A stretch of 64,000 nt of DNA, taken from contig QMIT01000001.1 of the NCBI GenBank assembly GCA_024434115.1, positions 186,001 through 250,000 of the forward strand, given 5' to 3'. The stretch is from Chloroflexota bacterium (GTDB lineage Bacteria; Chloroflexota; Anaerolineae; Aggregatilineales; J027). Each line of letters starts with the position of its first letter. Positions within the stretch are counted from its first letter, which is position 1. The notes beneath the pieces are model-generated. The model was not told the DNA's origin and did not search any database. It saw only the letters and a list, made by a program, of their open reading frames with translations. Both the position numbers and the translations under genes were made by a program. Of the stretch, positions 17,079 to 25,458 are shown one piece after another.

Positions 17079-18110
17079 CTATTTTTTCGCGGCGGCAAGG
17101 CCTACCTCAAAAGGTGGGTAGATAATCCCTTTTTCGGTAATAATGCCGGTAATGTACCGCGCCGGGGTGACATCAAACGCCGGATTGCGCACGGGATAAT
17201 CGGGTGGAACCAGCGCCATCCCATACGGCGTCAGCAGTTCCGACGGATCGCGTTCCTCAATTGGGATTTGTGCGCCGGACGCGATCTTCAAGTCAACTGT
17301 GGAGGTCGGCACAGTCGGGTGGAAAGGGATGCCATTTTCTTTAGCTAACACCGCGACCTGATACGTGCCAATCTTGTTGGCAGTGTCCCCATTCGCCGCG
17401 ACACGATCCGCCCCCACCAACACAATATTGACCTCGCCCCGATTCATAAAATAGCCACTAGCGGTGTCAGGGATAATGTCAAATGGGATACCAAACTGCT
17501 TACATTCCCATGCCGAAAGCCGTGCGCCTTGCATTCGAGGGCGGGTTTCATCGAGCAGCACATGAATCTTTTTGCCCTGTTCATGCGCCATCCGGATGAC
17601 CCCTAGCGCCGTGCCATAATCCACTGTTGCCAACATGCCTGTATTGCAATGATGCAAAATCGTGTCGCCATCTTTGATGAGGGTCGCGCCATATTCAGCC
17701 ATACGTTTGTTGATGGCAACATCTTCTTCAGCGATCACTTGCGCTTCGGTCAGAACTGCATCACGCAGAGCGTTGGCCGATGTGACATCACTGGAATTTA
17801 CAATCGGTAGCATCCGGTCAATGGCCCACATCAAATTCACGGCGGTTGGACGTGCTCTGCGGAGTTCTTGGGCGGCAGTGTTCAGATAGCGGCGTAATTG
17901 GTCAAGGTCGGACGTAGAATTTTGTCGTGCCGCCAATGCTAACCCGAATGCGGCAGCGGCTCCGATGGCAGGTGCTCCCCGCACGGTCATGTTTTGGATA
18001 GCCTCAATCACCGACTCATAGGTGACAAAATCTACCAGTTCCAAGTCCCATGGAAGTTTGCGCTGATCTATCATGCGAAGACGGTCATTATGCCATTCAA
18101 CGGAACGCAT
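17079..18110 (-). CDS. mtnA: S-methyl-5-thioribose-1-phosphate isomerase
   Basis: 343 aa, eIF2B-alpha/MtnA fold. The N-terminal MTVRGAPAIGAAAA and the catalytic residues C155 (HHCNTG) and D235 (VGADRVAANGDTANKIGTY) match MtnA. It isomerises 5-methylthioribose-1-phosphate to the ribulose form in methionine salvage. An alternative reading as a ribose-1,5-bisphosphate isomerase is less likely given the full MtnA signatures. No other methionine-salvage genes are adjacent. Confidence 0.93.
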   Translation of the reverse strand: MRSVEWHNDRLRMIDQRKLPWDLELVDFVTYESVIEAIQNMTVRGAPAIGAAAAFGLALAARQNSTSDLDQLRRYLNTAAQELRRARPTAVNLMWAIDRMLPIVNSSDVTSANALRDAVLTEAQVIAEEDVAINKRMAEYGATLIKDGDTILHHCNTGMLATVDYGTALGVIRMAHEQGKKIHVLLDETRPRMQGARLSAWECKQFGIPFDIIPDTASGYFMNRGEVNIVLVGADRVAANGDTANKIGTYQVAVLAKENGIPFHPTVPTSTVDLKIASGAQIPIEERDPSELLTPYGMALVPPDYPVRNPAFDVTPARYITGIITEKGIIYPPFEVGLAAAKK

Positions 18111-18182
18111 GGAGGTAATTCCTTACGGTGTCATCTCAATAAACGAATCATTAGTTTAACAGGGTTTTGGAGAGGGGTAAAC

Positions 18183-18221
18183 AAAAAGAGGTGTATTCTT
18201 CGTCATCATACACCTCTTTTT
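18183..18221. terminator. Strong bidirectional-type hairpin terminator
   Basis: AAAAAGAGGTGTAT (18183-18196) and ATACACCTCTTTTT (18208-18221) form a perfect 14-bp stem with an 11-nt loop. T-tracts occur on both strands. It sits between the 5' end of mtnA and the 3' end of the minus-strand MFS gene and most likely ends the MFS transcript. Confidence 0.8.
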
Positions 18222-18237
18222 GAAAAACTAGATGGAG

Positions 18238-19908
18238 TTAGTCACCCGTAGCGAGGGCGCGACGGGCGGCTTCGGCCTCATGGTCGTGTTCATGGAGGGC
18301 TTTTTCGGCAGTCTCATGCTCAATATGTTCTTCGATATCCTCGCTGCGGCGGACTACCGAGGGCAGCAGGATGACAACCAAAAGTGAAGTGAGAACCAGA
18401 ATCCCGGAGCCGATGAGCATGGATTCGGTCATGCCATCTACAAAAGCCCGGTTAGCCGTGTTGATGATGGTGCTGGAGAGATCACTCGGCATTTGCGGAT
18501 TGCTGGCAACCCCGTGTGCCCCCTGAATACTGCTGCTCACAACATCATAGGATGGGCCAAAGGCTTGGCTTGGCAGCACTGCTTTGAGTTTTTCCACCCC
18601 GTTCAGATAAACACCGTTCATCAAGGTGCCGAAAATTGCTACACCCAATGCACCACCCAGTTCGCGGGTCGTATCGTTCATGGCTGACCCAATCCCGGCT
18701 TTGCTGACGGGCACGGACCCCATCACCGAGTTTGTGGCAGGACTCATGGCGATACCCAAACCGCTTGCCAGAATCAATTGACCGATCAAAATCGTGCCAT
18801 AAGAGGTATCTACATCGAGTGCCTGTGACATATAGAACATGCCACCTGCGCCAATCAGAATACCCAACGCGACGGTGTATTTGGTGCCGAGTTTAGCAGC
18901 AATACGGGCCGACATTGCAGCAGCGATGGCGAGTGCAAATGACAGCGGAACGAGACGAATACCTGCTTCTAGGGCGCTGAAACCCAACACCGTTTGCATG
19001 TATTGGCTCATGAAGAACAATGACCCAAACAAGCTAAAGATGACCAACGCAAGGGCGGTGTTCGCGCCAGTAAACGACATATTCTTGAAGAAATACAGCG
19101 GCAGCATGGCATGTTCATAGCGGCTCTCCCAAATGGCGAAGATGCCAAGTAGCACACCTGCTACCCCGAACGAAATCAGGACAGTGCTGTCAGTCCAAGA
19201 TTTCTGACCTGCCTCGATGATGCCATAGACGAGGGCAAACAGACCGGGGATGGACAGCACAACACCGGGGATGTCAATCTTGGGTGCGGATTCGTCTTTG
19301 GAATTGGCAATCATAAGCTGACCGCCGAAGAGCGCCAAAGCAATAACGGGTAGGTTGATATAGAACACCGAATTCCATGAGTAGTGTTCAATTAACCAAC
19401 CGCCAATCGTCGGCCCAAGCCCTACCCCTAAACCGAATACGGCGGCCCAAAGCGCGATAGCCTGCGAGCGTTCTTTTGGCGGGAAAGTGGCACTGATAAT
19501 CGAGAGGGTCGCGGGCATGATGATCGCGGCGGCGATTCCCAAAAAGGCACGGGAGCCAATGAGCATTTCTGTGCTGTTAGACAGCGCAGCCGCTAATGAA
19601 CCAATGCCGAACAGGAAAAGACCGATTTGCAGAGCGGGTTTACGTCCATAACGATCCCCAAGCGCCCCCATGGTTAGCAGCAGCGCGGCGAATGACAGGC
19701 TGTAGGCGTCAATAATCCACTGGATTTCGCTGGTGCTGGCTTTCAGATCGCGTGAGATAGCCGGAATAGCGGTGTTGAGTACGGTGTTATCCAAGCTGAT
19801 GACCAGCAGGGAAATACAGATGAACAGCAGACCGAGCCATCGGTTTTTATAACCGGATAAGCCCTCATAGTTAGTAGTGTCATTTGGATCTAAAACAGCG
19901 TGTGACAT
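18238..19908 (-). CDS. MFS drug transporter, DHA2 (EmrB/QacA) family
   Basis: 556 aa with about 14 hydrophobic segments. DHA2 signatures: SLDNTVLNTAIPAISRDL, GALGDRYGRKPALQ (motif A), LGVGLGPTIGGWLIEHYSW (motif C) and SALEAGIRLVPL. It is a proton-driven multidrug exporter. The C-terminus is a charged His/Glu-rich cytosolic tail. The TetR gene lies 56 bases upstream in the same direction, the usual arrangement for a drug-responsive efflux pair. Confidence 0.92.
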   Translation of the reverse strand: MSHAVLDPNDTTNYEGLSGYKNRWLGLLFICISLLVISLDNTVLNTAIPAISRDLKASTSEIQWIIDAYSLSFAALLLTMGALGDRYGRKPALQIGLFLFGIGSLAAALSNSTEMLIGSRAFLGIAAAIIMPATLSIISATFPPKERSQAIALWAAVFGLGVGLGPTIGGWLIEHYSWNSVFYINLPVIALALFGGQLMIANSKDESAPKIDIPGVVLSIPGLFALVYGIIEAGQKSWTDSTVLISFGVAGVLLGIFAIWESRYEHAMLPLYFFKNMSFTGANTALALVIFSLFGSLFFMSQYMQTVLGFSALEAGIRLVPLSFALAIAAAMSARIAAKLGTKYTVALGILIGAGGMFYMSQALDVDTSYGTILIGQLILASGLGIAMSPATNSVMGSVPVSKAGIGSAMNDTTRELGGALGVAIFGTLMNGVYLNGVEKLKAVLPSQAFGPSYDVVSSSIQGAHGVASNPQMPSDLSSTIINTANRAFVDGMTESMLIGSGILVLTSLLVVILLPSVVRRSEDIEEHIEHETAEKALHEHDHEAEAARRALATGD

Positions 19909-19964
19909 GGTGGGTATGGCCTCCCTGAATGATGTGAATAGTGACGGTATATGGAATGGGATTA

Positions 19965-20564
19965 CTATGGAGTGGGTTGCCGCGAAACAAGCAATGGAAT
20001 CAGTGTTTCCATAAACTCATGCAGCGAAAAATTGGCGACATCTTGCATTTCGAGATTCCAGAAAAGCAGCCCATAGCCGAAACCAGACGCAAAGAAAATC
20101 CATGCAAGCCTGCTGGCATACTCGTCGCTATCCACAAAAGGTCGAAGAACCTGTGAGATAATGCCGTGCATACGTAGGTGGCTTTCATGGAACAGGGCTT
20201 TTTCTTCCTCGCTTAGACGGTGGAATTCCCCCAAAATCCAACGCATTTTTGCCATGCGTTCCGGGCCAACGACATCCATCTGCATGGCGATTGATTTCAT
20301 GGCCGCTTGTAGCGAAGTGGCGTTTTCACTGCCATTAATAATCGAGGTGAGTTTGGGCATTTCACATTCAAGGACGGCTTGTAATAGGGCACGTTTGCCG
20401 TCTTTGAAATGATAATAGAGGGCCGCTTCGGTGCAGCCAACGAGTTCGGCGATTTGACGCACAGAGGTGGCAGTATAGCCTTGCTCTGAAAACAGGCGCG
20501 TAGCAGTCTCGATAATTAAATCACGCCGATTGATACGGCCTGAATCACGATGCGAGTCGGTCAT
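19965..20564 (-). CDS. TetR/AcrR-family repressor of the efflux operon
   Basis: 199 aa. The N-terminal TetR helix-turn-helix (RRDLIIETATRLFSEQGYTATSVRQIAELVG, YYHFKDGKRALL) spans about residues 14-62, followed by a helical ligand-binding domain. It precedes the DHA2 transporter gene in the same operon. An 18-bp palindrome of the TetR-operator type lies 24 bases upstream of the start, so autoregulation is likely. The ligand is unknown. Confidence 0.9.
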   Translation of the reverse strand: MTDSHRDSGRINRRDLIIETATRLFSEQGYTATSVRQIAELVGCTEAALYYHFKDGKRALLQAVLECEMPKLTSIINGSENATSLQAAMKSIAMQMDVVGPERMAKMRWILGEFHRLSEEEKALFHESHLRMHGIISQVLRPFVDSDEYASRLAWIFFASGFGYGLLFWNLEMQDVANFSLHEFMETLIPLLVSRQPTP

Positions 20565-20587
20565 GGTTTTCTGCGTAACCTAGAAAT

Positions 20588-20605
20588 ACTTAACGAGTGT
20601 TAACT
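20588..20605. promoter_or_regulatory. TetR-type operator upstream of tetR-MFS operon
   Basis: ACTTAACG-AG-TGTTAACT, an imperfect 18-bp palindrome of the TTAACnnnnGTTAA type. It matches the site at 51591-51608 at 16 of 18 positions. Confidence 0.55.
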
Positions 20606-20756
20606 ATAGTAAATGATAGGCCAAAAAATTTGTACGTCAAGACCTTGTCTACAAAACCTGTACTTTTGTACAAAGGAGGCGGGTAGATGCACGGACGGGC
20701 AAGGTTGACTATAATGACCCTATGCGGTGAAAAATTTGCACCAAAGGGAACAAATC

Positions 20757-22784
20757 ATGAACTTAACCCGGCGATTTTGGCTGGTGAGCCTAATAATGGT
20801 GATGGGCATCGTGTTGAGTGCTTGTGGTGGGCATGATGAGGACAAAGATACCCCTATTCCACCAACGGCTACTCTTCCACCAACGACTGTCCCAACCTTT
20901 CAGCCTGCACCAACGCTGCCCAATCCAATTGATGTGCGGAATCAACCTAGCAGCGAACAGGCGGCTGTATGGGTGGTACAAGGTGTCACGGGCTTGCCCA
21001 ATGTGGATATTTATTTAAATGATACCCTGATTGTCCCGCGTATGGCATTTAATGCCATTACCAGCCGCGCCTTACCGGTCAATGCAGGTAGCTATCAGTT
21101 CAGTCTAGTACAGGCTGGACAGACCCCGGAAACCGAAGGGGCGGTGTTATTTAAGGAAGGTGTCGCTGTTGAGGCGGGCGAGACGACTATTTTGGTTGCC
21201 AGTGGTACCCCCGAAGCGATGCAACTTTATGTCGTGCCACAGGTGCTTGACCCTATTGAAGCCGGAAAAGCGCGTGTGGTGTTGGTAAACGCTGCTAGTG
21301 GCATCGGGGCAGCCGATTTGACGGTGAATGATGTCACCCGTATCGAGGCGCTTGAAGTGGGTGAAGCGGGCGACGAAATCATCCTTGCTGAAGAGTCCTA
21401 CGGTTTTCAGATTTTGACTGATGGCAAATTGATTGTCGAGGCGACACAGCAGATTCGGGCTGGCTACGCCTATACCGCGTTGCTATTGAACGATACTGCG
21501 CCGGGCACGTTTAAGCTGGTGTTCTTGCAGGGCCAAACCCCGCCCCAAACCCGTGTTCGCTTGACGCATGTTGCGGCGACTGTGCCAGAGGTGGCAATTT
21601 ATCTTGATGATGAAAGAGCCTTGACCGTTGGGATCAGCTATTTGGAGTCGCTGCCCTTTGAAACGATCTCCTCCAAGACGTATCGGGTGCGGGTTGTGAC
21701 AATCGGGGATAACCCGGAGACCTTATTGAGCACTAACCTCAGCCTCACCCCGAATCGCACGGTGGATTTGGTGCTCTTAGGTGAACCGCCGGATTTACGG
21801 CTGCTACAGGTGGATATTGATACCCGTGCCCTCGCGCCAGATACAACCCGTCTAATCATTGTGAACGCGATTCCGGGCGAGACCCAAGCACGGGCGATTA
21901 GCGCCAGTAACCGGGAAGTCCGTGCCCAAGTCCCCTTTGGTCGTGCCTCTAATCCCATTGAACTCAACTTGAGCGAAAACGCGCTTTATTTTATGGGTGG
22001 GTCACAAACCGAACCGCATGTGATTGAAGACCCTCGTGACTTCAATTTTTCGCCGGGCGAGGTTTACACCTATATCTTGTCTCCCTCAGCAGTAGGAAGT
22101 CTTTTGCTGCTGCCAACTGAGGTAGGAACGGATTCGACCCAAGTCGCTGGGGGGGGTAGTAGTACGCTACCAGCGGATGTCAGTGTGCAGGTGGTCAATG
22201 CCCTCGACAGTGAAGGGGCAATTGATGTGTCATTTGATGATGTGCCTCAAATTGAAGGTGTGACGCGAGGCGAGATTTCATCTGCTGTGATGTTAAGCAG
22301 TCGCGTTCATCCACTGCAAATTCAAAGAGGGGATGAGGTGCTGTATCAAGGCGAAGTGGTCATTGACGCCGAAAGAAGCAGCTTCATCACGCTATTTGTA
22401 ATGGGAGATGATGAGAATGTCGTTATTTCGACTGAGCCAGATTACGACGGCTCGGTGAGTTTGTCTACCATTCTCCTGCGTTTTGTCCATGCCAAAAGTG
22501 AGGGGCCGAGTTTGTCTATTTACAGCCCAATTACTGAGGGAACGCCGATGCCGGAGAATTCGACAGGGCGAACCGATTTGATTAATGGACTGGGGATCAA
22601 CAGTATCTCATCAATGGTGCAGATTGCTGCCGGAACGATGCAATTCGCGGGCTTGGATGCCCGAAATGGACAACTTCAATTCACATCCGAACCTCTAACT
22701 TTTGAAGGCGGCGAGGCTTATGATGTCTTATTGTTGGGTGAGGGAGAAGGCTGGAGAATTGTCGTCATTCGGCATGAACGATAG
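20757..22784 (+). CDS. DUF4397-type repeat lipoprotein
   Basis: 675 aa from the ATG at 20757, chosen because AAGGGA lies at ribosome-binding distance and it begins a clean signal peptide (MNLTRRFWLVSLIMVMGIV). The lipobox LSAC is followed by GG and a Thr/Pro-rich spacer. The rest is a series of beta-rich units of about 110-120 aa with repeating elements (VVQGVTGLPNVDIYLND, RVRLTHVAATVPEVAIYLDD, VQVVNALDSEGAIDVSFDD). These match DUF4397, an immunoglobulin-like surface domain of unknown role. It is anchored at the outer face of the membrane. It is divergent from the TetR gene. Confidence 0.75.
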   Translation: MNLTRRFWLVSLIMVMGIVLSACGGHDEDKDTPIPPTATLPPTTVPTFQPAPTLPNPIDVRNQPSSEQAAVWVVQGVTGLPNVDIYLNDTLIVPRMAFNAITSRALPVNAGSYQFSLVQAGQTPETEGAVLFKEGVAVEAGETTILVASGTPEAMQLYVVPQVLDPIEAGKARVVLVNAASGIGAADLTVNDVTRIEALEVGEAGDEIILAEESYGFQILTDGKLIVEATQQIRAGYAYTALLLNDTAPGTFKLVFLQGQTPPQTRVRLTHVAATVPEVAIYLDDERALTVGISYLESLPFETISSKTYRVRVVTIGDNPETLLSTNLSLTPNRTVDLVLLGEPPDLRLLQVDIDTRALAPDTTRLIIVNAIPGETQARAISASNREVRAQVPFGRASNPIELNLSENALYFMGGSQTEPHVIEDPRDFNFSPGEVYTYILSPSAVGSLLLLPTEVGTDSTQVAGGGSSTLPADVSVQVVNALDSEGAIDVSFDDVPQIEGVTRGEISSAVMLSSRVHPLQIQRGDEVLYQGEVVIDAERSSFITLFVMGDDENVVISTEPDYDGSVSLSTILLRFVHAKSEGPSLSIYSPITEGTPMPENSTGRTDLINGLGINSISSMVQIAAGTMQFAGLDARNGQLQFTSEPLTFEGGEAYDVLLLGEGEGWRIVVIRHER

Positions 22785-22786
22785 TC

Positions 22787-22816
22787 TTGACGTTAGGTGG
22801 TAGGGCCTGCTATACT
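22787..22816 (+). promoter_or_regulatory. tRNA-Pro promoter
   Basis: TTGACG (22787-22792), an 18-bp spacer and TATACT (22811-22816). It starts two bases after the stop of the lipoprotein gene and ends 13 bases before the tRNA. Confidence 0.65.
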
Positions 22817-22829
22817 GGCCTCCATCAAT

Positions 22830-22904
22830 CGGGGTGTGGCGCAGCCTGGCTAGCGCGCTTGCATGGGGTGCAAGAGGCCCTGGGTTCAAATCCCAGCACC
22901 CCGA
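22830..22904 (+). tRNA. tRNA-Pro (anticodon GGG)
   Basis: A 75-nt cloverleaf: acceptor CGGGGTG/CACCCCG (7 bp), D-stem GCGC/GCGC, anticodon stem CTTGC/GCAAG with loop ATGGGGT (anticodon GGG), T-stem CTGGG/CCCAG with TTCAAAT loop, and discriminator A. The CCA end is not encoded. Confidence 0.95.
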
Positions 22905-22917
22905 CTATGAGCAGTCT

Positions 22918-22953
22918 TTCCGATATTGGATGATTCCAATATCGGAATTTTTT
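22918..22953 (+). terminator. Rho-independent terminator of tRNA-Pro
   Basis: TTCCGATATTGGA (22918-22930) and TCCAATATCGGAA (22935-22947): a perfect 13-bp stem with a 4-nt loop followed by TTTTTT. An outer repeat, AGCAGTCTT (22910-22918) with AAGACTGCT (22967-22975), brackets it. Confidence 0.9.
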
Positions 22954-23019
22954 AGCCACTGTGATGAAGACTGCTAGCGGCACGGTGGGTTTTTGTAGTT
23001 GCGAGAGCCAACCCAAGTC

Positions 23020-25287
23020 CTAAGCGGGTTGGCTGATCTCCACAGAACGAAGTTTTTTGAGTAAATCATCTACAATTTCTTGGGGCGAAGTGCCTAAATG
23101 TCCTCCCTGAAAACCAAGTAGCACTGTTAGGGGTAAATCCTTAAAGAAGGTGGCCGCATCTACGCCGAGGGTATTGCCTTCGTTGAGGCCAAATATAGAA
23201 GTCAGCAGCGGCTGTACCACCTTTGAGGCCACTAGGTCTTCCATCCAATCTCCTAAGGTGCTTTCGCTATGGATGATAGATGGGAGTGGTGTCCCCTGTG
23301 TCAGCCGAACCCCCTGCGCCAGCCGAATATCAGTTGATGCGCTACCAATCAATAATTCAAATTCACCGGGTTCCGCCACCCAGCGACCATAAGCCGGGTC
23401 GTAATAGCTGAAGGCCCGTTCGTCGAGTATTAAGGTGATACGCTTCGTTTCACCGCTGGCGAGATGTACCTTTGCGAAGGCCTTGAGTTCCTTAGCTGGT
23501 CTCCTCAAACGCGCTTGGCAATCTCTGACATAAAGCTGAACGACTTCCTTACCCGCCACTGGCCCTACATTCGTAATGTCGAGCGTCACTTCAAGGGTAT
23601 CTTTGAAAGTGAAATCCGATGCGGATACACGTAGATTGCCATATTCAAACTGGGTATAGCTTAGACCAAAGCCAAATGGGAACAGCACATCCCGCCCAAG
23701 TGCCTCGTAAGCCCGATACCCTACGAATATCCCTTCGCCATAACGTACCTTGTTGTTCTCACCGGGGAAATTGAGATACGCGGGGGTATCACTGAGCCGA
23801 AGTGGAAAGGTCTCCCCCAGTTTGCCGGATGGATTGACATCCCCATACAAAATATCCACCACCGCACCTGCGCCTGCTTGACCGGGCAGCCATGCCTCGA
23901 TCACCGCATCCACATCGTCAATCCATTCGCGCATATCAATCGCCGAGCCATTATTTAAAATCACAACGGTGCGCGGATTAGCATGGGCAATGGCTTTTAT
24001 AAGAGCGATTTGTTGAGGTGTGAGGTCAAGATTGTTACGATCATACCCTTCGGATTCGATACTGGCGGGCAAGGCGATAAATAGGAGTGCGACATCGGCC
24101 TCTTTCGCAATCGCCACCGCCTCAGCCGTTGCCACAGGATTAACGGTGGTCGAACTGTCTCCTACAACATATTGCACTTCGGCGCGGGTTTTCAAAAACT
24201 CCAGCGCAGTATCCACTTTGGTTGAATTAATGTGAGAACTACCCCCACCTTGATAAACAGGATTTGCAGCCCCTTCCCCAATTACCGCAAGCGTTTCATT
24301 TCCAGTTAGGGGCAAGATATGCTGGTCGTTTTTCAACAGCACGATACATTCGGACGCAATATGACGGGCAAGGGCATGATGGCGGTCAATATCAATGGAT
24401 TGATGGCCCTTGGGTGTTGCTTGTGCCCGAAAAATAATCTTGAGTAATCGCTCGATGGCTTGATTAAGTATCGCTTCATCCAATTCACCTGACTCAACCG
24501 CCTCAATCACCGCTTGGGTGCGGTGTGGTGATGGCCCCGGCATCTCAAGTTCCAACCCCGCTTGCAAGGAAGCCGCCCGGTCATGCACGGCTCCCCAGTC
24601 CGACATCACGAAACCATCATAGCCCCATTGATCTCGTAAAATGTCGGTTAGGAGATATTCGTTTTCGGCACAAAAATGCCCATTGACGCTGTTATAGGCA
24701 CACATGACCGTCCACGGCTGCCCTTTTTGGACGGCAATCTCAAATCCCCTTAGATAGATTTCGTGCAGAGTGCGCTCGTCCACAATAGCGTCAACGGTAA
24801 AGCGCCGGGTTTCCTGATTGTTGACGGCAAAGTGTTTGATGGACGTGCCGACCCCTTTGCTTTGTACCCCTTGGACAAGCGCGGCAGCCATTTCACCCGC
24901 GAGGACGGGGTCTTCAGAAAAATACTCAAAATTGCGACCACACAAAGGCGAACGCTTGATGTTCAAGCCGGGGCCGAGCAAAATATCTACCGCTAAGGCG
25001 ATGCTTTCCTCGGCCAATGCTTGACCCATTTCATAAAGTAAGTCGGTATCCCATGAGGCTGAAAGTGCGGCAGCAACGGGAAAACAAGTGGCCGGAAAAC
25101 TTTCGGTAATCAATGATTCAATATCTTGTGAGCGGCGTAATCCGTGCGGGCCGTCGGATACAATAATGGGTTTAAGTCCCAACCGTTCAATGGCAATGGT
25201 GCGCCACGGCGTTGCACCAGTACACAGAGCAGCCTTTTCCTGAAGGGTCATGTTGGAAATAAGGTCGGCGATTTTTTTGTCCGTCAT
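23020..25287 (-). CDS. Glycoside hydrolase family 3 (beta-glucosidase-like)
   Basis: 755 aa from the ATG at 25287 (AAAGGA upstream). The GH3 N-terminal barrel carries the nucleophile D230 in GFVMSDWGAVHD, plus SDGPHGLRR and GKHFAVN-like IKHFAVNNQETRR. The alpha/beta sandwich domain (LLKNDQHILPL, GGGSSHIN) and a C-terminal fibronectin-III-like domain (LEVTLDITNVGPVAGKEVVQLYV, FELLIGSAS) follow. The last 75 residues form an extra helical tail not needed for the fold. There is no signal peptide, so it is probably cytosolic, cleaving imported glucosides. It lies 171 bases downstream of the kinase gene on the same strand. Confidence 0.92.
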   Translation of the reverse strand: MTDKKIADLISNMTLQEKAALCTGATPWRTIAIERLGLKPIIVSDGPHGLRRSQDIESLITESFPATCFPVAAALSASWDTDLLYEMGQALAEESIALAVDILLGPGLNIKRSPLCGRNFEYFSEDPVLAGEMAAALVQGVQSKGVGTSIKHFAVNNQETRRFTVDAIVDERTLHEIYLRGFEIAVQKGQPWTVMCAYNSVNGHFCAENEYLLTDILRDQWGYDGFVMSDWGAVHDRAASLQAGLELEMPGPSPHRTQAVIEAVESGELDEAILNQAIERLLKIIFRAQATPKGHQSIDIDRHHALARHIASECIVLLKNDQHILPLTGNETLAVIGEGAANPVYQGGGSSHINSTKVDTALEFLKTRAEVQYVVGDSSTTVNPVATAEAVAIAKEADVALLFIALPASIESEGYDRNNLDLTPQQIALIKAIAHANPRTVVILNNGSAIDMREWIDDVDAVIEAWLPGQAGAGAVVDILYGDVNPSGKLGETFPLRLSDTPAYLNFPGENNKVRYGEGIFVGYRAYEALGRDVLFPFGFGLSYTQFEYGNLRVSASDFTFKDTLEVTLDITNVGPVAGKEVVQLYVRDCQARLRRPAKELKAFAKVHLASGETKRITLILDERAFSYYDPAYGRWVAEPGEFELLIGSASTDIRLAQGVRLTQGTPLPSIIHSESTLGDWMEDLVASKVVQPLLTSIFGLNEGNTLGVDAATFFKDLPLTVLLGFQGGHLGTSPQEIVDDLLKKLRSVEISQPA

Positions 25288-25458
25288 ATCAGAATCCTTT
25301 ATATGGCAATGGCCCACCGTCGAAAGATGCAGCGGGTTCAATACAAACCAGCCAGAGTTGCAATTCGCTGAATTGGCAAACTTAGAACGTTAATTGTAAC
25401 CAGCAATTTATGGTTGCCGATTGGCGTGCGATAAATTTTCAAATAAAGATGGTTGGCT

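Noticed and set aside
22825..23016. Minus-strand ORF ending in a GFEPRASCTPCKRAS-type sequence
   Set aside because: This is the antisense translation of tRNA-Pro, a well-known spurious ORF type.
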